Source of the DNA: Chloroflexota bacterium
GTDB lineage: Bacteria; Chloroflexota; Anaerolineae; Anaerolineales; UBA11579
Direction: 5' to 3'
Length of the DNA stretch: 64,000 nt
Assembly: GCA_013112575.1 (NCBI GenBank)
Contig: JABFGG010000012.1
Location: 1 to 64,000 of the forward strand
Program-made: the position numbers and the translations under genes
In this document: positions 36,849-44,482 of the stretch, one piece after another
Layout of the letters: every line of letters starts with the position of its first letter
How positions within the stretch are numbered: position 1 is the stretch's first letter
Notes under the pieces: generated by a model
Database searches by the model: none
Told to the model about the DNA's origin: nothing
Seen by the model: the letters and a program-made list of their open reading frames with translations, nothing else

Positions 36849-37361
36849 TTACCATGTATCCCAGTGGATGATCTCGTTAAAAGCCATGCGTCCATTTCCC
36901 TGTGGTGCTTGGGTAATTTGGCTTTCATCAGCAGGATAGCCAAAAGATATGGCGATACGCAAATGCAGGTCTTCTGGAAAACCAAGTAGTTGACGGGCTT
37001 GATCCGGTTCGTAAATGGTGGCCAGGCAGGAGCCGACACCTAGCTCCCAGGCCGCCAACTGCATATACGCGGCAGCCTGCCCGGCATCGAACATGATGCT
37101 GAAGCGTTCATCGGGATGAGGCGTGATGATAGCAACACCCAGGGCGGCCCCAGCCAGGTGTCCGGCAAAAGTGCCTAGTTTTGACAATTGCTCCAATTTG
37201 CCATGTTCCTGAATAGCAATGAAATGCCAGGGTTGAGAGTTCTTGGAGGATTGTGCCCGGCGGCCAGCCTTAAGAATAGTTCGTATCTCATCATCTGTGA
37301 GTTTTTCGTTCTTGAACTCCCGCACTGCCCGCTTGAACCTGATTGCCTCATTTACATCCAT
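36849..37361 (-). CDS. Nitroreductase-family protein
   Basis: 170 residues, short nitroreductase fold with the FMN-binding R-R-A-x-R-x-F-like start (FKRAVREFKNEKL), NSQPWHF and GSCLATIYEP. The natural substrate is unknown. It is 14 bases upstream of the HDAC-family gene and starts with GGAG upstream. Confidence 0.88.
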   Translation of the reverse strand: MDVNEAIRFKRAVREFKNEKLTDDEIRTILKAGRRAQSSKNSQPWHFIAIQEHGKLEQLSKLGTFAGHLAGAALGVAIITPHPDERFSIMFDAGQAAAYMQLAAWELGVGSCLATIYEPDQARQLLGFPEDLHLRIAISFGYPADESQITQAPQGNGRMAFNEIIHWDTW

Positions 37362-37403
37362 ACATTACTCCAGTAGCCAATTACCAGTATCTAATAACTA
37401 ATT

Positions 37404-38342
37404 CTACCCATGCAACTGCGGCAAAATCTCTTTGGCCATGGCTTCCAATCGATCCACATCATCCAGGTCCAGCCATTGCAGCATGACGCGTTGCACACCG
37501 GCCTCGGCGAGTTTACCTAATTGGTCAACAATCTGGTTCCCGGTGCCTGCGATTGGCCCCAGGGCCGTCCATTCTTCTACAGTGCGCTTCCCTTGTGTAC
37601 GTTTCTCGACGCGCTCTCTTACATCAGCATCGTCACGTCCGTATTCAAGTCCGTTCATCATCGAACGGCGCACGTCGCTCGACTGGCGCCCTTCATTTTC
37701 CAGCATCTGGTCTAACTGGCTGTTTAGTTCTGCAAAGCCTTCAGCCGTCAGGAAAAGGGAATTCCATTCCTGAGCGTACTTGGCAACCAGGGGCAGGGTG
37801 CGTTTGGGGCCGTTCCCACCAATGAGGATGGGAGGACCACCAGGGCGTTGTGGGCGGGGCAAGAGCACTGCTTCCGTAAGGTCATAATAGTCCCCATCAA
37901 AATCAACCGGCTCATCGCTCTGCAAAAGTTGGCTGATGACCTCGATACCCTCGGTGAAACGCGTAAAGCGTTCCGGGATGTCCAGTAGATCGTGTCCATA
38001 GTTATCATGTTCGCGTTCCTGCCAACCAGCCCCCAAGCCGAGGTGTAAGCGTCCGCCGGATAGATCATCCACATCACGCGCCATGCGGGCCGTCATGGTG
38101 GGTTCGCGGAAGGAAACCGGAGACACCATGGGACCGAATTCGATCTTTTTTGTGTGGCTGGCCAACCAGGCCAATGAAATCCACAATTCCAGGGATTCCT
38201 TGTCTGGTGGACTGGCGTTGGTATAGTGATCGGAGCGGTACAGGCCCACAAAGCCAAGGTCTTCCGTGGCCGCGGCAATCTTTTGCCAGCGTTCCCAGGT
38301 AAGTCCATTTTGTCCCTCGATCATGATAGCGACTTCGATCAT
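37404..38342 (-). CDS. LLM-class (F420-dependent) oxidoreductase
   Basis: 312 residues of the luciferase-like TIM barrel: LYRSDHYTNA, ISLAWLASHTKKIEFG, SGGRLHLGLGAGWQ and GPPILIGGNGPKRTLPL. The family uses F420 or FMN; F420 use is likely in Chloroflexota but unproven. The start ATG follows a good ribosome site (AAGGAGAAAAA). Confidence 0.88.
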   Translation of the reverse strand: MIEVAIMIEGQNGLTWERWQKIAAATEDLGFVGLYRSDHYTNASPPDKESLELWISLAWLASHTKKIEFGPMVSPVSFREPTMTARMARDVDDLSGGRLHLGLGAGWQEREHDNYGHDLLDIPERFTRFTEGIEVISQLLQSDEPVDFDGDYYDLTEAVLLPRPQRPGGPPILIGGNGPKRTLPLVAKYAQEWNSLFLTAEGFAELNSQLDQMLENEGRQSSDVRRSMMNGLEYGRDDADVRERVEKRTQGKRTVEEWTALGPIAGTGNQIVDQLGKLAEAGVQRVMLQWLDLDDVDRLEAMAKEILPQLHG

Positions 38343-38410
38343 TTTTTCTCCTTGTTGCGAATAAACTGTTCGTGTTGCCTTAGTTTACCCCAGCCCTGTG
38401 TCAAACATAA

Positions 38411-39019
38411 TTACGAGTCTGGTGCTTGCCAGCCTGATAGAGCACGATGGCAATCTTCACAGGTGTCATTGCTTGGCGGGGTGAAGTGATTGTCCGCATT
38501 CGTGCCCAGACTGTGTGCGGAGTGGCAGGTCGCGCAGGTGCCTGCAGCCTGGGGGGCGCGCAAATCCCATTCATTGAGATAGGATGCCAGATGATAATGT
38601 GACTGAAATTCGATGCCAGTAGATAGCTCATCTTTTGAGATATGGGGGGTGTGGCACTTTGTACAGCCTATGTCTCCCACTGGATTATGTGTGGTGGCAG
38701 GTTGTGTAAAATCACCGGAAATATAGGCCAGTAGATCTATGACGCCTTGCTGTAAGGAACCGGTTCTACCGTTTATGCCTTCCCCGCTATGGCAGTCAAT
38801 GCAGCGTACTGACACCTCTGTCTGGGAATGGGCAGAAGCCAGGTCAACTGGTGGTTCTAGTGAGCGAGTAAAAAAAGTGCTTTCCGGTTCCGTGTGACAG
38901 GAAGCGCAGAAGCTATCACGGTTTTCAAGTTGTACAGCTAGCGTAAGGCTTCCACCGATGAAGAAAACTCCAAGTATTGGCAATGCCAGCAGCAGCCATA
39001 ATATTCTTCGTTTGGGCAC
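38411..39019 (-). CDS. Membrane-anchored pentaheme cytochrome c
   Basis: 202 residues. An N-terminal membrane anchor (about 5-30) is followed by five CxxCH heme sites at C38, C73, C119, C162 and C187, resembling NapC/NirT-like or cytochrome c7/c3-type electron carriers. The GTG start comes directly after the TGA of the HDAC-family gene, so the two are co-translated. Likely passes electrons between membrane quinones and an outer acceptor; the oxidoreductase partner is not in view. Confidence 0.88.
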   Translation of the reverse strand: MPKRRILWLLLALPILGVFFIGGSLTLAVQLENRDSFCASCHTEPESTFFTRSLEPPVDLASAHSQTEVSVRCIDCHSGEGINGRTGSLQQGVIDLLAYISGDFTQPATTHNPVGDIGCTKCHTPHISKDELSTGIEFQSHYHLASYLNEWDLRAPQAAGTCATCHSAHSLGTNADNHFTPPSNDTCEDCHRALSGWQAPDS

Positions 39020-40045
39020 TCAAACTTTCCAAATTTGATGAGCCTGTTCCAGCATATCTCGCCAGTGGTCTTCTTCAGCGATCTGACTGGAGCCGATGGG
39101 GTCTTGCCACTCTGCCCCCAGCATAGACTGTGTGGCTGCCAAGGCGCTGACGGCCCCGGCTTCCACATCGTATCCCCCCGCCAACATCATAGCAATGCGA
39201 CCCTGGCAATTGTCATCGGCCCATTTTGTGAGCATCGACATGATCTTGCCAAAACCATCCGCGGAGGCCAGCAGATGACCTAATGGGTCACGCCAGTGAG
39301 CATCGAAACCAGCCGTGATCAGCAGCATCTCCGGTTGGTAGCGTTCAAGTTGGGGGATCATGATTTCCTGCATGCAGGCCATCAGGGCTGTGTCGCCAGA
39401 GTAAGGCGGCAGGGGAAGATTAACTGTGGTGCCTTTCCCCGCGCCGGAACCTGCTTCATTGAGCAAACCCGTGCCGGGGTAGAGTGGATATTGGTGTGTG
39501 GAGATGAACAATACATCTGCGCGTTCCCAGAAAATGTCCTGGGTGCCGTTGCCGTGATGTATATCGAAGTCGACAATAGCAACTCTTTCAGCTCCAGCGC
39601 TGAGAATTGCCTGGGCAGCAATAGCGTCATTGTTGAGCAAGCAAAAGCCCATGGCGCGGTTAGGGGTGGCGTGATGCCCGGGCGGGCGAGGTAGTGCAAA
39701 ACCTCTTTTGGCTTCTCCGCTCCATACGGCCATTGCTACCGCAGCAGCACCGCCAGCCGCGTTGAGAGCTAACTGCCAGGATTCCGGAGTCAGATAAGTG
39801 TCGGCATCAATGTGACGTTGACCTGCTTCGATGGCGTTTTGTAGCCTTTCCAGATATCCAGGCTCATGCACTTTGTGGAGTACATCGTCTGCCAACTCAA
39901 CCGGCTCAAGCTTTGGGTAAGGTTCCCATAAGCCTGCATCTTTGAAGTTGCTTTTTATAGCCTCAACACGTTCAGGCCGTTCGGGGTGGCCGTATTCCGC
40001 ATGGGCCTCGTGGCCCGCGGGATAGAAATAGACAATCTCATGCAT
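39020..40045 (-). CDS. HDAC-family hydrolase (second copy)
   Basis: 341 residues, more like class II/AcuC-type. It has RPPGHHATPNRAMGFCLLNN, the zinc motif DFDIHHGNGTQ, and AGFDAHWRDPLG. Distinct from the shorter copy at 35908. A TATAAT box on the minus strand lies eleven bases before the ATG, leaving almost no leader. Stop and the cytochrome start are adjacent. Confidence 0.9.
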   Translation of the reverse strand: MHEIVYFYPAGHEAHAEYGHPERPERVEAIKSNFKDAGLWEPYPKLEPVELADDVLHKVHEPGYLERLQNAIEAGQRHIDADTYLTPESWQLALNAAGGAAAVAMAVWSGEAKRGFALPRPPGHHATPNRAMGFCLLNNDAIAAQAILSAGAERVAIVDFDIHHGNGTQDIFWERADVLFISTHQYPLYPGTGLLNEAGSGAGKGTTVNLPLPPYSGDTALMACMQEIMIPQLERYQPEMLLITAGFDAHWRDPLGHLLASADGFGKIMSMLTKWADDNCQGRIAMMLAGGYDVEAGAVSALAATQSMLGAEWQDPIGSSQIAEEDHWRDMLEQAHQIWKV

Positions 40046-40107
40046 AGCTAGGATGGATTATAGCTGAGGGAAGAACAATGGGTTTGAAGAACGTGTTTAA
40101 TTCGGGT

Positions 40108-40142
40108 AAAAAAGTAGGGGCCGGTTGGAAACCGGCCCCTAC
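40108..40142. repeat. GTAGGGGC hairpin, terminator of the ALDH-AhpD operon
   Basis: A 13-pair perfect inverted repeat (40114-40126 with 40130-40142) with a three-base loop. On the minus strand it ends in a six-T run (A run at 40108-40113), as a rho-independent terminator does. Its GTAGGGGC head is shared with the repeat at 8660-8692. Confidence 0.75.
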
Positions 40143-40167
40143 AAAATCCTTAGAGAGATAATTCGCC

Positions 40168-40773
40168 TCAGGTTTTCTCCAAAGCCTTTTTCCGTTTCTC
40201 ACCCCATGGCTGAATGAAAGACTCAGGCTCTACATCAAGAGCATCGGCGATACGCGTGATGTAATTGAAGTAGCTGATCACCTGTGTTGCGTCGTGGATG
40301 GCGCGGTCATCAAAGCCATGTGAACGCAAAACATCCAGGTCAGCATCCCCGATCTCATGCTGCTGCAGGGTCAGTTTTTCTGCATACTTACACAGTGCCT
40401 TGTCTGCATCTGGGATGGGGGCAGAACTCCAGTCGTTGATAATGGCATGCACGATTTCGTCTGCCTCTGCTTCGTCCTCGACTTCTTTGCCGACCTCATC
40501 ACGGAGGTCATGTGCATGGGCTTGCGTTCAATATTTGCAATCCAGCGTTACAGATGTAACTGTGGCCAACATCTCGCGCTGCACGCGTGACAATGGGGAA
40601 CTGCCAAACATGATGGCAGAATAAAAATCCATGCTGGCTTTCATGGCGCGTGGGTTGAGGCTCATAATATGGACAATATTCCACACCCGCCCGGCACGTT
40701 TGATGGCGTCGTCGAATTGTTTTTTGAGGAAGCCGGTGGCCTCCCCAAATTTTATCTGTTGGATGCGCGGCAT
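40168..40773 (-). CDS. AhpD-like peroxidase-related selenoprotein (CxxU)
   Basis: 201 residues if the in-frame TGA at 40528-40530 is read as selenocysteine. Upstream reads up to C79-K-Y then U82 and downstream continues T-Q-A-H-A-H-D. The AhpD family has a CxxC redox pair here, so the Sec replaces the second Cys. Both halves stay in frame, and a SECIS-like hairpin follows at 40492-40509. The N-terminal part (PRIQQIKFGEATGFL) and the rest (residues 105-190, helical) match the uncharacterised peroxidase-related family. ATG at 40773 follows the stop of the ALDH gene at once. A conventional gene caller would make two truncated ORFs. The Sec machinery is not in the window. Confidence 0.85.
40492..40509 (-). 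promoter_or_regulatory. Bacterial SECIS-like hairpin of the AhpD-like selenoprotein
   Basis: GACCTC-CGTGAT-GAGGTC on the minus strand, a six-pair stem with a six-base loop whose second base is G. The loop opens 24 bases after the TGA, inside the 16-37 window known for bacterial SECIS elements. It sits within the coding sequence as required. Confidence 0.75.
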
Positions 40774-42297
40774 TTAATCGCCGAAGCTGATACCCTGTGC
40801 CAGAGGCAATTCTTTGGACCAATTGATCGTATTGGTCTGGCGGCGCATGTACTGTTTCCAGGCATCCGAGCCGGACTCACGCCCACCCCCGGTCTCTTTT
40901 TCGCCCCCAAAAGCCCCACCGATCTCTGCGCCGGAAGTGCCGATATTAACGTTGGCGATGCCACAATCGGAACCGGCTACCGAGAGGAACTTCTCGACCG
41001 TGCGCATGCTGTCTGAAATAATGGCGCTGGAGAGACCTTGTGGAACGCCGTTATGGATCTCGATGGCTTCTTCTATGGAATCGTATTCCAGCAAGTACAG
41101 AATGGGGGCAAAGGTTTCTTGCTTAACGATCTCAGTCTGGGAAGGCATCTTGACGATGGTTGGCTCGACAAAGTTGGGGCCTTTGTCCGGCAGCATGTTG
41201 CCCCCAGAGAGAATCTCGCCGCCATCTTTCTTGACCTGTTCGAGCGCATCAAACATCTCTTCAACGGAAGTATTGACTACCAGTGGCCCCATCAGGGTAT
41301 CTTCGTCCAGCGGGTCACCGATGCGCACTTGTTTGTAAGCGTCGACCAGACGACCACTGAGTTCATCGCCAATCTCTTTATCCATGATAATGCGACGGGT
41401 GGATGTACAGCGTTGCCCGGCTGTGCCTACAGCACCAAATAAAATGGCGCGGGTTGCCAGATCCAGATCGGCGTTCTTGTCAACGATGATGGCATTGTTG
41501 CCGCCCAACTCCAGGATCGTGCGACCAAAGCGGCTGGAAACGGTAGAGGCTACCGTGCGACCAACTTTCGTTGACCCCGTGAATGAGATCAAAGGAATAC
41601 GTTCGTCTTCAAGAATGCGTTGCCCGACTTCGCGGCCTGAGCCGGTCACCAGGCTAAACACACCTTCCAGACCGTGGTCGGCCATAACGTCATTAGCAAT
41701 GTGCTGGACCGCAATGGCGCAGAGGGGCGTATAGGTTGAGGGTTTCCAGAGGGTCGGGTCACCACATACGGCAGCCAGTGCTGAATTCCAGGACCAAACG
41801 GCTGTGGGGAAGTTGAAGGCCGTAATAACACCCACGATGCCGAGGGGATGCCATTGTTCGTACATGCGGTGCTGGGGACGTTCAGAGTGCATGGTGAGAC
41901 CGTAAAGTTGGCGAGAGAGACCAACTGCAAAATCACAGATATCAATCATCTCTTGCACTTCGCCCCAACCCTCTGCGCGGATTTTGCCCATCTCCAGGCT
42001 AACCAGATCGCCAAGCGCTTCTTGCTTTTCGCGCAAGGCGTCGGCCAGGTCGCGCACAAGTTGACCTCGTACTGGTGCAGGGACTTCGCGCCATTTGAGG
42101 AATGCTTCCTGGGTTTTGGCAACAACGGTTTCATAACTTTCAGGCGTTGCCTGGATGACCGAAGCCAGAGCTTCGCCGCTTGAAGGATTGTAAGAAACTA
42201 CCTCTTTACCTTTGTCATCCGTGATCCACCCATCAGCGCCATAGGTAGCGCCAGGGTTAACATCTTGGATGCGCAATTCTTTTAAAAGGGACTTCAT
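40774..42297 (-). CDS. ALDH7-like aldehyde dehydrogenase
   Basis: 507 residues. NAD-site motifs ISFTGSTKVGR and ELGGNNA, catalytic Cys in GTAGQRCTSTRR near residue 300. The whole chain resembles alpha-aminoadipic semialdehyde dehydrogenase (ALDH7A1, antiquitin). The exact aldehyde is uncertain. A sigma-70-like promoter sits at 42334-42362 and a good GGAGG precedes the start. It is immediately followed by the selenoprotein gene. Confidence 0.92.
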   Translation of the reverse strand: MKSLLKELRIQDVNPGATYGADGWITDDKGKEVVSYNPSSGEALASVIQATPESYETVVAKTQEAFLKWREVPAPVRGQLVRDLADALREKQEALGDLVSLEMGKIRAEGWGEVQEMIDICDFAVGLSRQLYGLTMHSERPQHRMYEQWHPLGIVGVITAFNFPTAVWSWNSALAAVCGDPTLWKPSTYTPLCAIAVQHIANDVMADHGLEGVFSLVTGSGREVGQRILEDERIPLISFTGSTKVGRTVASTVSSRFGRTILELGGNNAIIVDKNADLDLATRAILFGAVGTAGQRCTSTRRIIMDKEIGDELSGRLVDAYKQVRIGDPLDEDTLMGPLVVNTSVEEMFDALEQVKKDGGEILSGGNMLPDKGPNFVEPTIVKMPSQTEIVKQETFAPILYLLEYDSIEEAIEIHNGVPQGLSSAIISDSMRTVEKFLSVAGSDCGIANVNIGTSGAEIGGAFGGEKETGGGRESGSDAWKQYMRRQTNTINWSKELPLAQGISFGD

Positions 42298-42333
42298 GTA
42301 GGAAGACCTCCATTAGATATGTTTTCGAAGCTT

Positions 42334-42362
42334 AGTATAGCGTATCTAAAACCCGCCGCCAA
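42334..42362 (-). promoter_or_regulatory. Sigma-70-type promoter of the ALDH-selenoprotein operon
   Basis: On the minus strand TTGGCG (42357-42362), 17-base spacer and TATACT (42334-42339). Confidence 0.65.
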
Positions 42363-42370
42363 GTTACATA

Positions 42371-42402
42371 AAAAAAGCGCCCCAGGTTTGGGACGCTTTT
42401 TT
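42371..42402. terminator. Bidirectional terminator after the ECF-linked membrane gene
   Basis: AAAAAAGCG and CGCTTTTTT arms with an inner CCCA/TGGG stem, one mismatch and a four-base loop. It ends the minus-strand gene at 42420, just upstream of the ALDH promoter. Confidence 0.85.
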
Positions 42403-42419
42403 GTAATGAGTTTTGAAAT

Positions 42420-42839
42420 CTATTCTTCAATTTCTTCTTTAGCTTCTGCCTTTTCTTCCCTCTTTGTGATTGTATAAATCAAAATCAACGCCAATCCGAA
42501 AGCAGTCGGTAATAAACCTACCGCCATCCACGGGCCAAAGTATAAGGGGAAGTGGGAGCCAACAGCCACTCGGGCTCCATCGAAGTCGCTTGGCAGGAAC
42601 CCAATGGGGTACAGGGCCGCACAAAGCGCCAGGCCGAGTGCTGCAATAACAATACCCCATCGCAGGGTGCCGCGCCCATAATCATCGCTTTGCGGGGCTT
42701 TCACCAGGCCGCGTTCTGCCAACTCAATGATCTCTTTGTGGCGCAGCCAGCGTATATATGCGGCGAAGCCGAAGATCATAATGAAGATGAAACCGATTAC
42801 GAAAAAACAAGCTACGAAGATAAGTACTTCATCGCCCAT
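42420..42839 (-). CDS. Membrane protein (DUF6249-like)
   Basis: 139 residues. Membrane spans near residues 4-30, 61-82 and 101-124, with a charged loop (LRHKEIIELAERGLVKAP) after the first and a Lys/Glu-rich tail. The HKE-x-x-x-L-x-x-x-G pattern is typical of membrane proteins encoded beside ECF sigma factors. It follows the 41-residue ORF with 52 bases between and a strong AGGAGG; both lie under the minus-strand ECF promoter. Confidence 0.75.
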   Translation of the reverse strand: MGDEVLIFVACFFVIGFIFIMIFGFAAYIRWLRHKEIIELAERGLVKAPQSDDYGRGTLRWGIVIAALGLALCAALYPIGFLPSDFDGARVAVGSHFPLYFGPWMAVGLLPTAFGLALILIYTITKREEKAEAKEEIEE

Positions 42840-42891
42840 AGTTAAGCCTCCTAGAAATGCTGAATTCTGATATTTGAAGTTAAATGTTCAT

Positions 42892-43017
42892 TCATGAGAG
42901 GTTCAGAGTGCTCTCCTGGAATATCCAGATGTAGGCACTGACCGTGGTCATGATACATAATAGAACGACGATTGCCAAAGGGATGGCCGCCAGCAGTATT
43001 TTTTGCTTCCTTTGCAT
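42892..43017 (-). CDS. 41-residue single-span membrane peptide
   Basis: An ORF too short for usual gene calling. The start ATG at 43017 has an AAGGAG site six bases upstream. The peptide is Met-Gln-Arg-Lys-Gln-Lys followed by about 25 hydrophobic residues and a short polar end: one membrane span. It is the first gene after the minus-strand ECF promoter, which supports it being real. Function unknown. Confidence 0.6.
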   Translation of the reverse strand: MQRKQKILLAAIPLAIVVLLCIMTTVSAYIWIFQESTLNLS

Positions 43018-43054
43018 ACGCGCTCCTTAAGTTTTGCATATGTGTGTTTATTGC

Positions 43055-43124
43055 TTGGACGGAAGTCGCATAAAAAAGTTTCATTCAAAAATAAATGAAA
43101 CTTTTGGATACAATGTCCGTCCAA
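43055..43124. promoter_or_regulatory. Symmetric divergent ECF promoters
   Basis: Two nested inverted repeats share one centre (between 43089 and 43090). Inner arms are 12 bases (43074-43085, 43094-43105), outer arms nine bases TTGGACGGA and TCCGTCCAA (43055-43063, 43116-43124). Both strands thereby carry TGAAAC, 16 bases, CGTC: plus at 43096-43101 and 43118-43121, minus at 43078-43083 and 43058-43061. This matches ECF sigma promoters such as those of SigW/SigM. The site would drive the sigma gene rightward and the small membrane genes leftward. Confidence 0.8.
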
Positions 43125-43151
43125 TAGGGTAGAGAGGATCGCGTCAATTTA

Positions 43152-43703
43152 GTGAGCAATGAAGAGCAACAATGGGTGTTGCAGGCCAAGCGCGGCGACA
43201 CCGCGGCTTTTGAAATGCTGGTTGAGATCCATGCGCATTTTGTCTATAACCTGGCCTTACGGGTTGTACGCAACCCGCAGGAGGCTGAAGACCTATCGCA
43301 AGAAGCTTTTGTGCGCGCATGGCAAGCTATGCCGCGTTTCCGCGTTGAGGCGCGGTTTCGAACGTGGCTATATCGCATTGTGACCAACCTATGCTATGAT
43401 AAATTGCCCAGGCTAAAACGTGAGCTGTCCATGCTCGATCCAGACGATGCCCTCGAGTTACCAACCTCTCACAAATCACCTGAAGGGCAACTGCTCTCCA
43501 AAGAAATGGAACAAACCTTACACGCAAAGATCGATAAATTGCCTGAGAGTTATCGTTTGCTGATCACCTTGCGACACTTGCAAGAAATGAGCTATGCAGA
43601 GATCGCTGAGGTTACAGGACAGCCGCTGGGCACCGTAAAGACTGGAATCTTCCGCGCACGACGCTTACTGCGTAATGCCATCGCTGAGTATGAAAATGAT
43701 TGA
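43152..43703 (+). CDS. ECF-type RNA polymerase sigma factor
   Basis: 183 residues from the GTG at 43152. Region 2 (FVYNLALRVVRNPQEAEDLSQEAF then RFRTWLYRI) and region 4 (LPESYRLLITLRHLQEMSYAEIAE then GTVKTGIFRARRLL) are both present, with no C-terminal extension. It sits directly after a TGAAAC-N16-CGTC promoter, so it probably drives its own gene and the divergent operon. The next gene overlaps and is probably its anti-sigma. Confidence 0.95.
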   Translation: MSNEEQQWVLQAKRGDTAAFEMLVEIHAHFVYNLALRVVRNPQEAEDLSQEAFVRAWQAMPRFRVEARFRTWLYRIVTNLCYDKLPRLKRELSMLDPDDALELPTSHKSPEGQLLSKEMEQTLHAKIDKLPESYRLLITLRHLQEMSYAEIAEVTGQPLGTVKTGIFRARRLLRNAIAEYEND

Positions 43704-44088
43704 TGACCCGAGAATTGACACGGCTATAGAAAGTTATGACGTGGCTGCTTTGCCGAAAGGCTTTACTAAGCGTACGATGCTGCGTGTTGCAGATGTTGGA
43801 ACGGAACAGCCGGCTTTCCGACTGCATTTTATCGACATGGCAATACCAGTATTTGTCATGTCATTCTTGGCAACTATCATGTTAGTGGGGGGATATATGC
43901 TGAACAGCGCCAATCCTTTTTGGCTTCAAGACCTCCAGGCCGCTGGTGCAACTCTGTTTGCTGAAGTGGGGGGGTATTTCCCAATCGTTGCTCTGGGGCT
44001 GGGATTGATCGGGATGACAGTTTTCCTGCTTGCCTTGCTTCTAATAACGCTAATCTCCAGTCGCCCCCAGGTTCGTTTGCAAATCTAG
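43690..44088 (+). CDS. Two-span membrane protein, probable anti-sigma factor
   Basis: 132 residues from the ATG at 43690 (43696 is an alternative). A ~50-residue N-terminal cytosolic part (PRIDTAIESYDVAALPKGF) is followed by two membrane spans near 52-74 and 96-123. No HxxxCxxC zinc motif is visible, so it is not a ZAS-type anti-sigma. Overlap with the sigma gene by 14 bases and the membrane topology make it the likely regulator. The identification rests on position. Confidence 0.7.
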   Translation: MKMIDDPRIDTAIESYDVAALPKGFTKRTMLRVADVGTEQPAFRLHFIDMAIPVFVMSFLATIMLVGGYMLNSANPFWLQDLQAAGATLFAEVGGYFPIVALGLGLIGMTVFLLALLLITLISSRPQVRLQI

Positions 44089-44089
44089 T

Positions 44090-44479
44090 TCATTCTTCCA
44101 GGATGGCTTCCGCTTCGATCTCCACCAACATCTGTGGATCGATCAACCTGCTGACCTCCACCATGGTCGTAGCCGGGCGAATGTCCTTGAAGAATTCGCC
44201 GTGGGCTGTGGCTATTGCTTCCCATTGACTAATGTCTGTTACATACATACGTGTGCGTACAACAGACTTGAGGTCTACCCCCAAAGCTTGCAGCGCCTTC
44301 TGAATGTTCTTTAAGGTCTGGATAGTTTGGGCATATGCGTCGTCAGGACCAACAATTTTGCCGTCTTCCCCTGTGGCGGTTGTGCCCGCTACGTGAATGG
44401 TATTACCCACCTTGACGGCTCGCGAATAACCGGCCATTGGCTCCCAGGGGGTGCCCGAAGAATAATTCTCACGCGGCAT
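44090..44479 (-). CDS. RidA-family (YjgF) protein
   Basis: 129 residues, RidA/YjgF fold with the conserved GDTI-like strand, [10 protein letters not shown] and [14 protein letters not shown] with the Arg that binds the enamine/imine carboxylate. Usually deaminates reactive enamines from PLP enzymes. It converges on the anti-sigma gene with one base between stops. Confidence 0.9.
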   Translation of the reverse strand: MPRENYSSGTPWEPMAGYSRAVKVGNTIHVAGTTATGEDGKIVGPDDAYAQTIQTLKNIQKALQALGVDLKSVVRTRMYVTDISQWEAIATAHGEFFKDIRPATTMVEVSRLIDPQMLVEIEAEAILEE

Positions 44480-44482
44480 TTT

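Noticed and set aside
40168..40773. Pseudogene explanation for the AhpD-like gene
   Set aside because: Stop is TGA exactly at a catalytic Cys, frames are intact and a SECIS-like hairpin follows; decay would not be expected to place it so.
40774..42297. Selenoprotein reading of the ALDH
   Set aside because: Catalytic Cys is encoded normally (GQRCTS) with no in-frame TGA.
42851..43084. 77-residue minus-strand ORF
   Set aside because: It covers the ECF promoter dyad and has no ribosome site; the 41-residue frame in the same place is the better gene.
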